From Poecilobothrus nobilitatus (lineage: Eukaryota; Arthropoda; Insecta; Diptera; Dolichopodidae), in NCBI GenBank assembly GCA_947095535.1, contig OX352772.1:106247672-106311671 (forward strand): a stretch of DNA of 64,000 nt, given 5' to 3'. Every line of letters starts with the position of its first letter. Position 1 is the stretch's first letter. The position numbers and the translations under genes are program-made. The notes below the pieces were generated by a model, which saw nothing but the letters and a program-made list of their open reading frames with translations, had not been told where the DNA came from and made no database searches. Positions 12,366-22,814 of the stretch are shown here, piece after piece.

Positions 12366-13847
12366 TTTTTTTTTTTTTCACGAAGGTTTCTAAAAAACTC
12401 GAAAGTCACCCAGAGGAACTTCACATGATTCCTCAGGGTAGTGTTGAACTTTAATCAACTAAAACTACCCTCCTTTTAAAACTAAACTTTAGGATGTAAC
12501 CTTTAATACAAATGTACATCTTAGTCTTGGAGATAGAAATGTGGGAAAGATGACTGGGGAAATTGGAATTGTGAAATTTGGGATTATGGGGAATAGGTAG
12601 TTAAACTTAGAGGGATATTTTAAAGAAGATGTTAATGTTCTTCTTAAACTTAAGTAAATCGTAGACATATGAATTATCAACTTTAGGGAACACATGTGAT
12701 GTATATGGTTCCAAAAACGGGACGTGCGCAACGAATTTCCATAAGCTGTATTTCGTCACCTTGATAATTCTACATGATAGGTATGAGCTTCTGTTGCACT
12801 CCTTGTTTCTCGTTGGAAAACTTTGAGTGGAGGCATTAACTGTTTTATTTCCTTGGAACAGGTGTTAATCCCTACGAGATATCTATAAAACAAGGTCAGT
12901 GACCCAACTGTAGGGCGATGGCTAAGTGGAGTGAGCACTGGAGTTACAATAGGGTCGCTGATAAGACGAATAGCTCTGTTTTGCACATTATCTAGATAAC
13001 CCAGAGCTGTTCGAGGGCCTGCAGTCGAAATGTGTGCATTATACTCCATTTTCGGAATAATGTACGTTTTATAGATATTAAGAAGATCAGATGCAGAAAT
13101 TAAGGTATTGCAGCGGTACAAAAATTACAAACATTTAGCTGCATCTTCAGCTATACCAAAAATGCCCAAGTCAATTTTTGGTTTAACTCGATACCCAGCA
13201 AGTTTAAATATGTTGAATTTTTGCTTCTCCCTGAAATAATAGGCTAGGCACTAATAGTAGTGGCAATTTTTCGCGAGATCAGACAGCATTGAGTTTTTTT
13301 GCTGTTAAAATCAGCTCTGTGGACTTCACGCCATTTTTAATTTTTCCTAAATCATTATTTAGCTCACTAATAGCGAATTTTTATGCTGTTGTATTAATTT
13401 GGTAATTAATGTTACAGCGGGTATGAAACTTATAGGAAGCCACAACGGTGCTGTCCTCTGCGAAGTTATGGATCGGATTGGAGGTTAATGAAAGTAGGTC
13501 ATTGATAAATATTAAGAAGAGAGTGGGTGATAAAACTGATCCTTGAGAGACACCAGCATTTATTTTGAATTTGTCAGATGAATATCCAACGACCAGTACA
13601 CGTATCGTACGATTCGAAAGGAAATCTCCAATCCATTTTCAAAAGACCCTACCTAGACCTAATGCTTTGCATTTTGCCAATAGAACATCATGCCAAACTC
13701 TGTCGAAAACCTTAGAAATATCAAGAGCCACAACATGGGACTCACCAGAATGATGGAGACAGATGTTTAGCTTCTCACAAAGGTAAGGCATGAGATCACC
13801 GGTGGAACGACTGGATCTGAATCCGTATTGTCTATCATGATGCTAAC
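12366..13847 (-). mobile_element. Non-LTR RT remnant cut by the Gypsy LTR
   Basis: A poly-T run at about 12366-12380 marks the poly(A) end of a minus-strand element. Then come a 3' UTR and RT pieces: an open 121-residue thumb segment at 12756-13121 (Y-K-T-Y-I-I-P-K-M-E-Y, V-Q-N-R-A-I-R-L-I), G-V-S-Q-G-S-V-L-S near 13545, and A-L-D-I-S near 13730. The RT should continue beyond 13847 but is replaced by the LTR, so the errantivirus probably inserted here or truncated it. Same family as 1-1440. Confidence 0.7.
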
Positions 13848-14645
13848 AGTTTTAGATTAGATTTTTGGAAAACATAAAAAAACAATATTTAATTTTGTTT
13901 TAACACTTTTTATATTTTTTCTATTTTTCTTTTATACAAAAACAAATTTAATTATGTATTTATATAATACATACATTCAATAACTTAACTTTTTAATTTT
14001 TATTTAATTTAATTTAATTTAATTTAATTTAGTTTAATTTAAAATGTTTATTTAATAACGGGGCTTCAGCGTATCGTTTGAAATCCAGAACAGAACTTAA
14101 TTTAATTCGTTTATTTCCCGATATTTATATTATAATTTTTGCTTATTGAAACAATATTTTGTGGGAACAATAAAACTTCGATTAGTAGGAATTTCGTCTG
14201 TGTGAAAAATAATGCTTTAATAATGTTCCAGATGCTGAATTTGCAGGAACTTGTATATAGATTTATTGAAAGTAAATCTATGGTATAATTTAGTTTTTTT
14301 ATGAATATAAGTGTCATATAAAATTTGTTGGAAAGATATTATTTTGTGGGAACATTAAAAGTTCGATTAGTAGGAATTTTGAATATGGGAAAATAATTAT
14401 GATATTTTTTTTTAGTTTTTATGATAATATTGCAAATGCTGAATTTGCAGGAATGTGTAGATTTACTGAAGGTAAATCTATGGGATAAAAATTATTTACT
14501 TTTTTTAAGAATGTAGGTGTCGTATTAACGCAATGAGAATTTTGTATATGGGAAAGTAATAATATGTATTTCTATAATGTGCAAATGCTGAATTGACAAG
14601 AGTGTTTTAGATTTATTGAAAATAAATCTATGGGAAAATAATTAT
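13848..14645 (-). repeat. Gypsy copy 1 3' LTR
   Basis: The segment starts with AGTTTTAGATT at 13848, exactly as the other LTR does at 51382 next to the primer site, and is closely similar to 51382-51724 plus 56965-57200. It contains an internal tandem repeat of about 190 bp (units near 14150, 14340 and 14530) with TGTGGGAACA and ATGCTGAATT. Such U3 repeats are usual in errantivirus LTRs. The boundary toward env is approximate, because I could not see a clear polypurine tract. Confidence 0.7.
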
Positions 14646-15336
14646 ATTTAAAATAATGCTTTTTTATTGTTAGTGGTGTCATTACCGTTTATAACACTCC
14701 CACCGTTACTCTGAGGCTCCGACGAAGTATTTATTATGATTTTCTTATGCTTTTTGTATAAACATTTTATTATTAAAATTACAATAATTATAAAAAACAT
14801 AAGAAAAATATTGATAGAAATATTTATTACATGATTTTTATATTTTTTGTTTACAATTTCATTAATATGTTTTCTATTATTTTCTATATTTTTTACATGA
14901 AATTCTTCAAATTTTATATGATTCAAAGCTTTATTTTCAATTATTTTTGTAGTATAGAAAGGTAAAATTATTTTGTAATTAATTTTAGTATAAAAATTTT
15001 CATAAGTTTCTTCTTTTATTTTAATTTTACAATTTTCGTACCTTATTAAATTGTTACCTGTTATAGTAATGTTAAAGTTATTACAATTGTGTTCTATATT
15101 TGTTTTTTCAATATTTTTGGTTATAATTATACCTTGAATTATTTCTTTAACTTCTTTATTTAAAAATTTTTGCATATTACAATGTGCTTTTTCAAATTTA
15201 AATATACTATTGATACATTCATTTTCTATAATATTTAAGTTTTTCTTTAAATTATTTTCGACATTTGAATTGTAACAAATATTAGTGTCGTCTATAAGAA
15301 CGTTATAATTCTCTAATAGAATAGTTTAATTATTAT
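14646..15336 (-). pseudogene. Errantivirus env C-terminal (transmembrane) part, copy 1
   Basis: An open stretch of 175 residues (14648-15175) encodes the membrane-proximal env region. It ends with a single hydrophobic anchor (about residues 118-138, N-I-F-L-M-F-F-I-I-I-V-I-L-I-I) and a short basic, then Ser/Asn/Gly-rich cytoplasmic tail. It is cut from the rest of env by the repeat inserted at 15337. It is nearly identical to 57204-57731. In errantiviruses Env mediates membrane fusion; this copy cannot be expressed whole. Confidence 0.75.
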
Positions 15337-16308
15337 ACCCTACACTTAAAGTATAGGGTATATTAACTTTGGTATGGTGTTTGTAACCATTAACTTTGGT
15401 ATGGTGTTTGGTTGTCGTGTTTGGACATGTATATATATTCTGCATCAGGTTCATCTCCTGAGTCGATTTAGCGATGTCCGTGCGCCCGTTCGTACGATAA
15501 CTCAAAAACTAATGAAGCTATCTTGATGAAATTTACATAGTAGGTTATTAATTACGAAAGGAAGGCTAAGTTCGCATGTGGACAAAATCGGTAAATGGGT
15601 CCGGGCACGTCCCATACAACTCCCAAAACCGAATACGCATATCTTCGAAATTAATAAAGATAGAAACTTAAAATTTTGTACGAGGGTGTGTTTTTCTGAA
15701 TCCCTGATATACCTAAAATTGGAGATGAATTGGAGTGGTTGTCCGGGTACGTCCCACACAACTCCCAAAACCGAAGAAACATATATTCGAAATTAATAAA
15801 GATAGAAACTTCAAATTTGGTACTAGGGTGCTGTTTCCTGAATCTCTGATTTGCCCAAAATTTGAGATGAATTGGAGGAGTTGTTCGGGTATCTCCCACA
15901 CAGCTCCCAAGACCAAACAAGCAAATATTCGAAATTAATAAAGACAGAAACTTCAAATTTGGTACTAGGAGGTTGTTTCCTGAATCCCTGATTTGTCCAA
16001 AATTTCAGATGAATTAGAATGGTTGTTCGGGTATCTGCCACACAACTCCCAAGACCAAACAAGCATATCTGCGAAATTAATAAATATATAAACTTGAAAT
16101 TTGATATAAGAATGTTCTACCCTGCTCTGCGTGCCTTCACACACTTCCCAAGACCTAACAAGTATTTTCGAATTTAATAAAGATAGAAATCTGAAATTTT
16201 GTACAAAGGTTGTAAAAGCATTTATTTTTTAAGCTTAGTTATATTAAATACCTAACTAAAATAACTTATGGATTTTTAATTTAATTTGAATTTTTTAGGT
16301 GTAGGGTA
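15337..16308. mobile_element. Short inverted-repeat element with 142-bp tandem array, in env copy 1
   Basis: The insert begins TACCCTACACTTAA and ends AGGTGTAGGGTA, a matching inverted repeat, and is flanked by TA on both sides (15335-15336 and 16309-16310), as for a TA-targeting nonautonomous DNA transposon. The interior begins with a GATTTAGCGATGTCCGT dispersed-repeat motif and then about four units of a 142-bp tandem repeat. No protein is encoded; short open frames in it are repeat artefacts. The same insert sits at the same env position in copy 2. Confidence 0.6.
15590..16160. repeat. 142-bp tandem repeat, about 4 units
   Basis: The landmark CTCCCAA-G/A-ACC recurs at about 15621, 15763, 15905 and 16047 with exact 142-bp spacing, then in a shortened unit near 16145. 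Copy 2 has only about three units (58163, 58305, 58438), which accounts for the length difference between the two inserts. Confidence 0.8.
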
Positions 16309-17234
16309 TAAATAAGTCGGTTGCATCTTACTTACTGTTACTTTTACTTGTTTTTATTTGGTATTGGTTCAATGTGAATTTCAGAAAGCGGTCTTGCACT
16401 GTATTCTGGAATTAGTAATATAATAACAATTTGTTCTAAATAAAATTTTAGAGTAATTTTAATACCTTGAATGCTTTCAAAATCAGAAGGCATATTTAAT
16501 TTTTTTTCTGTCAAAATGTTTTTTGATGGTATGCCTAATTTACTTGTAAGTATTACTTGTTCCATATCGTCAACGTGAGTTTTGAGCAGGTCTATATCAT
16601 AATTAATTTGATACATATATTGTATATATTTTATTTCGTCTTTTATTTCCGAAATTTCATTATGGGTTTGCATATTAAAAGAATTTAGGTATTCCGAAAT
16701 TGTATTTTGTTGAATTTTAATTTGCTTTGTGATATTTTTGATTTGGTCAGAAATTTGATTGTTAATTAGTATTTGTTAATTATTCTCGTTAATAAGGGAT
16801 ACGGAGTTCTTAGATAATGCTTCAATTTGTTCGGTAATAGCTTCTTCATTATTATAGTCCATTGTACCGATAAGGTATTTTAGTCCAGTTCTTAATCCCT
16901 TAAATGAACTTCTTGTATGTCTTTTGTGTGGTGTAAGATTATCTATCTTTTTATCTAGTAGATCGAAATTATGTTAAATTGTATTTAATTTAATTGTACT
17001 AAAATTTGGTTGTATTAGTTCAATATTTTTGTGTATTAGTACTCTACTGTTTTCGTATTCCGTTATGTTTATGAGATGTATTACCTTTGTAAAATCTCTG
17101 ATAATTTTTCTATTATCTAGATTTATTGTAAAAAAACCATTGTTGTTATCAATGTTTTGTACTTCTAATTTTGTGATAATATTAAAGGTATGAATATTGT
17201 AATTAAGAGGGCAATTTTTAACATTGTGATCTGA
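16309..17234 (-). pseudogene. Errantivirus env N-terminal part, copy 1
   Basis: The minus strand starts with a signal-peptide-like M-L-K-I-A-L-L-I-T-I-F-I-P-L-I-L at about 17226-17180, immediately followed by a TAG; the rest of env lies in another frame. Downstream, a coiled region of the fusion subunit is open only at 16344-16673, because a TAA in the ENN stretch near 16780 breaks it in this copy. An R-x-x-R-like site followed by a hydrophobic segment is seen better in copy 2. Confidence 0.7.
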
Positions 17235-18040
17235 AAAGAAGTATGTATTTTTTTTATTAATTTATAGTTTGATTTTGATTTCGTTTTTCGTTTTTTTTTT
17301 ACTTTTATTGTTTTTGCTTTGACCGATGCGTTATTATTATCTTGAAATCTCTTTTTGGATTTGACGTGAGAATTATAATATTTTAGACCAGGATCTTTAT
17401 TAGTTTTATGGTTACCATCTAATATTTCTATTTCCATTTTTCTAAATTTCGAGTGGTTTTTTATAATAATGTTTGATCAAGGCTATAAAAAACGTCAATA
17501 TGGACTATTTGGTTGGAACCTAAAGTGTTTCTGTTATTTTAAACTTTGTTTTTATGGGTTTTCTTTCATATTTTTCGAGATTACAAATCTCGAAGTTGTT
17601 TATAAATTGCGCTACTCTATCGCATAACTTTCGGTGGTAGTATAGAAATTTCAGTTCATTGCATACTTCTGAAATTCCGCTGTGATTATTTTTCAAATGC
17701 TCTTTTTCTATAATTTCGGCAAGTTGCTCTTCGTCTACTACATCTTCTAATAATTTGTTACATTTAATTAACTTTAATTGGGCACTAGATGAAAAATGTT
17801 CGAAAAATATTTTTTGTAAGGTTTCTAAAATATCAGAGTCTTCAATATAAATTGTATTGATAGTTTTGGGATTGAAATGATTTTTCAAGACAGTAATGGC
17901 TATATAAAATTTTTAGTGTGAATTACTTTTCTACATTTATTAAATATTTTTAAGTTCCTAATTCTAAGAGAACCTGAATTTGTTTTCTAAATAGTAATTT
18001 GATTTTTAAATACATTTAAAGGAGATTTACTAATTGGTAT
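17235..18040 (-). pseudogene. Errantivirus integrase, catalytic core deleted, copy 1
   Basis: The open part at 17520-17888 encodes the integrase zinc finger: H-L-K-N-N-H-S-G-I and C-N-L-E with C-x-x-C. After I-T-E-T-L the frame stops. A shifted frame gives only the first catalytic-core strand, V-H-I-D-V-F, near 17480, and then the sequence passes directly to a basic tail (17437-17235, Lys-rich) that precedes env. The D-D-E core is therefore absent. Copy 2 has the same junction, so the deletion predates the duplication. Confidence 0.75.
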
Positions 18041-18046
18041 ACTATT
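18041..18046 (+). repeat. Target site duplication ACTATT, left of Polinton A
   Basis: The same six bases follow the element at 45191-45196. Copy 2 of the Gypsy element has ATTATT at the matching, empty position (about 60322), which identifies the insertion point. Six-base duplications are the known signature of Polinton/Maverick integration. Confidence 0.9.
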
Positions 18047-19390
18047 AGTAGATAGGTAGGCACTTGGGCCAGACAGGTCAGTAGGTCAAGGCCACCCGGA
18101 AGTAGGTCAAACTGTAATTAGGTCAGACAGGAGTAGGTTAACGACGTAAAATTAGGTCAGACAGGCGGCGGCGACCGTCAGACAACTCTTGTTGTTTATA
18201 AGGATTGTATACTTGTTTTAAGTAATAGGTAAACATGGAAAAACAGTAAGAAAAATATTTTTTTTATGCTTGCAAATTTTAAGATGTTGTTGTTTGTTGT
18301 TTTTTTATTTGTTGTTTTTTCTTTCGTTTTTTTTTTTATGAAGTATTTAAAGAAGAGGAAAGAAAAACCATTAATTAATTGTTATGTAAGAATGTTGAAA
18401 AAAAAAAACAAGAAATCAAAAATATCTAACGTGGTACAGGTCTACTTCTTATTGATGTATACTTGGCTTAAGTAATAGGCGCATATAAAAAGTAGAAACA
18501 AAAAATGGTTAATGAATGTAAAAGGAAAAAAATAAAAAAAGTTTAAACGTACAAGATAAAACAATTTTAAAAGGTACAACCCATCTTTAAAATTCATAAA
18601 GAAAAAGTGCAAACCTGTTTTTCTGTCTACATAATGATCAAACCATTGAAAAAAATTTATGCGATTTTAGATGTACCTAACTATTTGTGTTGTTTTTTTT
18701 TTTTTTTTTTCTACTTTAACTATTTAAAGAAGTTAAAAGAAAAAAACTAATGATTATTGTCGGTGTGTCATGTAAGATATTTTTTGTTTGTAAGAATGTT
18801 CAAAAAAAAATATGAATGAAAAGAACTTAACGACTAACATGTTGCTTAAGTGCATTGTATGTTGCCTAATCTGTGAAGAATAAAAAAAGAAAAAAAATCA
18901 AGTCAGGTTAATTGTATTTGTCACCTATTTTGAAAACAAGAATATAAAAATAAAACAGATTTATTCTGTGTTCAAGAAAAAAATATGAATAAAAAGAAAA
19001 CAACAAGAAATCAAAAATATCTAACGTGGTACAGGTATACTTCTTGTTGATGTATACTTAGCTTAAGTAATAGGCATATATGAAAAGAATAAGAAAAAAT
19101 ACTTTATAAAATTTAAAGAGAAAAATGAAAACAGAACAAAAAGATGTGTAACTACGTTTCTTTCAAATTTTAAAACTAATTTTAAAAAAATTAAAAGAAA
19201 AAGTGCAAACTGGTTTTTAAATGTTACAGAAAGATTCAACCTTGACAAAATTGATGCAATTTTGAGATGCTTTTATTTCTTCTTGTTATCTTTTTTCTAT
19301 GAAGTATTTAAAGAAGATGAAAGAAAAAAATTCTTAGTATCACCGTATAAGATTTTATTGTTATGTAAGAATGTTGAAAAAAAAACAAAG
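18047..19390 (+). repeat. Polinton A left terminal inverted repeat, modular
   Basis: The outer 150 bp pair with 45030-45190. Further in, the repeat is built of related AT-rich modules: TAAGAATGTTGAAAAA recurs near 18390, 18790 and 19370, and CTAACGTGGTACAGGT recurs at 18428 and 19021, 593 bp apart. The right repeat has fewer modules (about 0.8 kb against 1.3 kb). The outermost part carries several AGGTCA half-sites. No convincing gene lies here. Confidence 0.75.
18086..18104 (+). promoter_or_regulatory. FTZ-F1-type and ETS-type motifs in left TIR of A
   Basis: TCAAGGCCA (18086-18094) fits the FTZ-F1/SF-1 consensus YCAAGGYCR, and CCGGAAGT (18097-18104) is the ETS core. The right repeat has an expanded array of the same pair. 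Matches only; no proof of binding. Confidence 0.35.
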
Positions 19391-19576
19391 GAATAAAAGC
19401 GATTCAAAATAAGTTACGAGTAATTGCTTTTTTTTAAAGTAACAAGCAAGACATTATGTATAAATTGTGTAAAAAGTTAAAAAATTGTTAATAGAGTGAA
19501 AATTCTAGGATTAGAAACGTTCGCGATTGGTTGTCTTAATAAAATAAAAATCGGAAATTAAAAAAAAGAAATTAAA

Positions 19577-21664
19577 ATGAATACAGAAAAATTCACAATA
19601 AAATCAATAAAATCAGTGAATGTAAAACGATTCAACATTTTTGGAAAAAAATTGGAGTTTATAATAAATGCAGTACCAGACAACAAAGATCCAATAGATT
19701 GGATTAAAACCGGTATTGAAGAATTATTCAGCAATTTACTTGAAAATGTTGATCCTACTGACAAAATTGGTGGCACTTTTGGATGCCAAAGTTTTCATGA
19801 ACGTGGTCCAGCCTGGATCAATTTTAAAGAAGCAAAAGATCTTGACATTTCGGAAATTTGGGAAGTTATTTCAAACATTTTTCAAAGCAACTCCGAAGGA
19901 TTATCTACAGATACGTTCTGTATAAATGGTACATATATACGACTTCCAGCAGGAAGTGGAAGAGGAAAAAGATACAACAATTTTGAAGAAGAATGTAATA
20001 AAAGAAGAGGCATAATTTCAATCAAAAACAAAGATAATTTATGCTTACCACGTGCGTTAGTTGTTGCTATCTCATTCATAGAAAAATCAGTTGACTACTG
20101 TAAAATGCGAAAAGACACAGGTCAACTTCAGTTGAAAGCAGCATTACAACTAATAAGAAATTCAAATGTAAGCATCCCAGCAAAAGGAGCTAGTATCAGT
20201 GAGCTCAAAAAATTTCAACTGTACCTCTCTAAATATCAAATTGTAGTTTGTGATTTCAGAGGAAAAGGAAAATCAATTATTTTTCAAGGTGAAGAAGATA
20301 AGGAAAAAAGATTGAATTTGATATACGATGAAGGTCACTTCAATGTAATTACATCATTAACAGCAGCATTTAGTTGTGATTACTTTTGCCAAACATGTAA
20401 TGTTCCGTATAACAATAGATTGTCTCACAGATGTAAACAGTCGTGTTTCTTTTGTAAATCATCTCCAGCATGTGACGTAAATTTTCCAAATATTAAATGT
20501 GATGTATGCAATCGAAGTTTTAAAGGTCAAACTTGTTTTGATAATCATAAAGCAACATCATCTACAATTAAAAAATCTATTTGTACTCTTATAAATTCCT
20601 GTACAAAATGCTTTAAAGTATACAGAACCGATGTAAATCATATATGCTATGGACATTTGTGTAAAAACTGTAATATAAATGTAGCTTCAGACCACCAATG
20701 CTTTATTACACCGTGTAAAGAATTAGCTGAACTTAAAAATATATTATATATTTTCTACGATCTCGAAACAACTCAAGATGATATCATCGGGGAGAAACTT
20801 CATGAAGGTGTTGCAATAGGGGATATAATTGAACATCAGCCTGATTTATGTATTTTTGAACAACGTTGCACGCATTGTATATTGTCTAATGTTGAAAGAT
20901 GCAATTTTTGTGGACTTCGAGAACATGTGTTGAAACAAAATCCAATACAAATGTTCTTAGAATATATACTCAACCAAAGAAAGATATTTCATAAAGTTGT
21001 AGTTATTGCACATAACGGACAAGCATTTGATAATCAGTTTTTATTAAACTATATCTTAGAGAAAACCATCATCAAACCAAAACTAATTATGAGGGGAACA
21101 AAGATAATTTTAATGCTGTTAGATAACGTGAAATTTATTGATTCACTAAACTATTTTCCAATGCCGTTATCTAGTTTACCGAAGGCATTTGATTTAGATA
21201 TAAATTTAAAAAAAGGATATTTTCCTCATATGTTTAATCGTAAAAATAATATAAAATATAATGGAAAGTTACCCGATCGGAAATATTACTGTTATAATTC
21301 AATGAGTGCATCAGAAAGAAAACAATTTCTTGAATGGTATGAAGAAAATAAAAACAAGTCTTTTAACCTCCAAAAGGAACTTGTAGAATATTGTATGAAT
21401 GACGTAAAAATTTTGACAGCAGCCTGTATTAAATTCAGACAGCTATTTTTGGAAGAATGTAAGGTTGAGCCATTTTTAGAGGCCACTACAATTGCATCAG
21501 CGTGTAATTTGGTTTTTAGAAGGAATTTTTTAAAACCGTATACAATTGGACTTATACCTAAACAAGGATATCGCTTATCAGAAAACCAGTCAATCATTGC
21601 CATAAAATGGTTAATGTGGGAAGAAAAACGAAGAAAAATAAAAATTCAGCATAGTGGTAAGTAG
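19577..21664 (+). pseudogene. polB: Polinton A polB, N-terminal part, interrupted by element B
   Basis: This open frame of 695 residues is the first half of a protein-primed family B DNA polymerase. Residues 150-260 carry D-N-L-C (Cys156) and E-G-H-F-N-V-I (His254), an arrangement like an OTU-type cysteine protease. Residues 265-380 hold clustered CxxC pairs (zinc ribbons). The 3'-5' exonuclease follows: F-Y-D-L-E (Asp395, Glu397), A-H-N-G-x-x-F-D (Asn480, Asp485) and Y-C-M-N-D (Tyr605, Asp609). The gene continues at 33503. The ATG at 19577 fits, with A-rich sequence before it. The last codons and the stop come from element B's repeat. Confidence 0.88.
21654..21659 (+). repeat. Target site duplication GTGGTA, left of Polinton B
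   Basis: The six bases recur at 33503-33508 after the right inverted repeat. They lie within coding sequence of element A's polB. Confidence 0.92.
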
Positions 21665-21762
21665 TAATAGTAGCGCTTTGGCATGGGAAAATAATTATGC
21701 AAATTAGGTCAAAGTAATAGTAGCGCTTTGGCATGGGAAAATAATTATGCAAATTAGGTCAA
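21663..21762 (+). repeat. 50-bp direct repeat x2 at the tip of the TIR
   Basis: Two identical 50-bp units beginning AGTAATAGTAGCGCTTTGGC run head to tail (21663-21712, 21713-21762). The right TIR has the mirror image. Each unit contains ATGCAAAT and ends in AGGTCAA. Confidence 0.95.
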
Positions 21763-21768
21763 TGACCT
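21756..21768. promoter_or_regulatory. Ecdysone-receptor-type palindrome AGGTCAATGACCT
   Basis: A perfect inverted repeat of AGGTCA with a one-base spacer (IR1) is the consensus for the EcR/USP nuclear receptor heterodimer. It directly follows a POU octamer (21747-21754). The mirror copy is at 33394-33406. Binding is inferred from sequence only. Confidence 0.5.
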
Positions 21769-22202
21769 TGGGCGTTTACTTTGTTGTTGAGAGCTTTTTT
21801 AAGGAATGTTGTAGTGTAAAAAAACAGGTAGCAAATTAGATGTCGTGATTGGCGTTTGCATAATTAGTTTCCGGAAAAGTGTTTGTAAATAATATAGAAG
21901 GTCAACTAGATAATGTGGAACAAGTAGATAGTGCAATGACCTAAACAGGTGTGTAGTATTTCTACCGGTTGCATGATTAGTTTCCGGAAAAAGCTTTTGT
22001 AAATAATACAAGTAAGTGCAATGATCTTGTTGTGATAGTATATAGTAACATAGATTATTGTAAATAATAAGAATTTATTTTATTTTTTAATAAAAAGCTT
22101 TCACGGTCAACCAGGTATTGTAACATAATATTAGCGCAAAAAATACAGTTGTTATTTATGAGATAAATAAAATGCAGATATTGAACTTGTTATTGTATCT
22201 TA

Positions 22203-22224
22203 GTTTTTATTTTAATCTGAACGA

Positions 22225-22271
<47 letters not shown>

Positions 22272-22814
22272 ATTTATAGTATAGGTTGTATATATAAAAT
22301 CGAGAGAAAAAATTTGTATTTAGTGATTAATTGTTATGTTTTATAAAAAAAAAATAAGAAAAAATTTAATATAGAACAAGATTTATTATAGATTCTTGTA
22401 AATTACTTTCTATTATGCAAATTTGAGATATGTTATTAATAACAACTATGTATTATGCAAATAATTTAATAATGAATTGTAAAACGAAAAACACGTAAAT
22501 TAATTTTTATATAATATGAATTAATATAATTGAAATATAATTTGAAAAATTTTTATAATATATAACAAGAGTTATTATGTTCTAGGAAATTACTAGTATT
22601 ATGCAAATTTGAGTTGTAAAATGTAAACAAGCTGTAATGTGGAGTGGCAATGTTAATTTTATTGTCTATTTGATTCATTTCCTAGTTTTTAAAAATATGT
22701 ATGGAAAATTTCCTATCCCTTTTAATATTGGTATAAAAACATGGTTAATTAGTTATATATTATCATTAACAAAAAAAAAAGTCGTATAAACGTACCAAAT
22801 CAATACTGAGAAAA
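22203..22814 (+). promoter_or_regulatory. Upstream region of polB-like gene in B: octamers and TATA box
   Basis: This noncoding stretch has a long poly-A run (22231-22269), three POU octamers ATGCAAAT (22415-22422, 22455-22462, 22601-22608, each within TATTATGCAAAT or TATTATGC) and a TATAAAA box at 22732-22738, about 80 bp before the ATG at 22815. It probably holds the promoter of the early (polymerase) gene. Confidence 0.45.

Larger units (their letters stand above)
21660..22202 (+). repeat. Polinton B left terminal inverted repeat
   Basis: It pairs with 32972-33502. The outer 440 bp or so are nearly identical (both arms give the same translated string over 70 codons); the inner 100 bp diverge slightly. 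It holds a 50-bp direct duplication at its tip, an AGGTCAATGACCT palindrome and two POU octamers. Confidence 0.93.

Noticed and set aside
15502..16062. Several overlapping open frames on both strands with related sequences
   Set aside because: They come from the 142-bp tandem repeat, whose unit is not a multiple of three. The same peptides recur in all frames, which is a repeat artefact.
18266..19248. Open frames of 60-70 residues in the left TIR of A
   Set aside because: Very Phe/Lys-rich, caused by A- and T-runs of the TIR modules; no homologue in B.
21799..22011. A 70-residue open frame in the left TIR of B, identical to one in the right TIR
   Set aside because: It is the same DNA in inverted copies. 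Low-complexity, no start context, contains internal TIR repeats. Not a gene.
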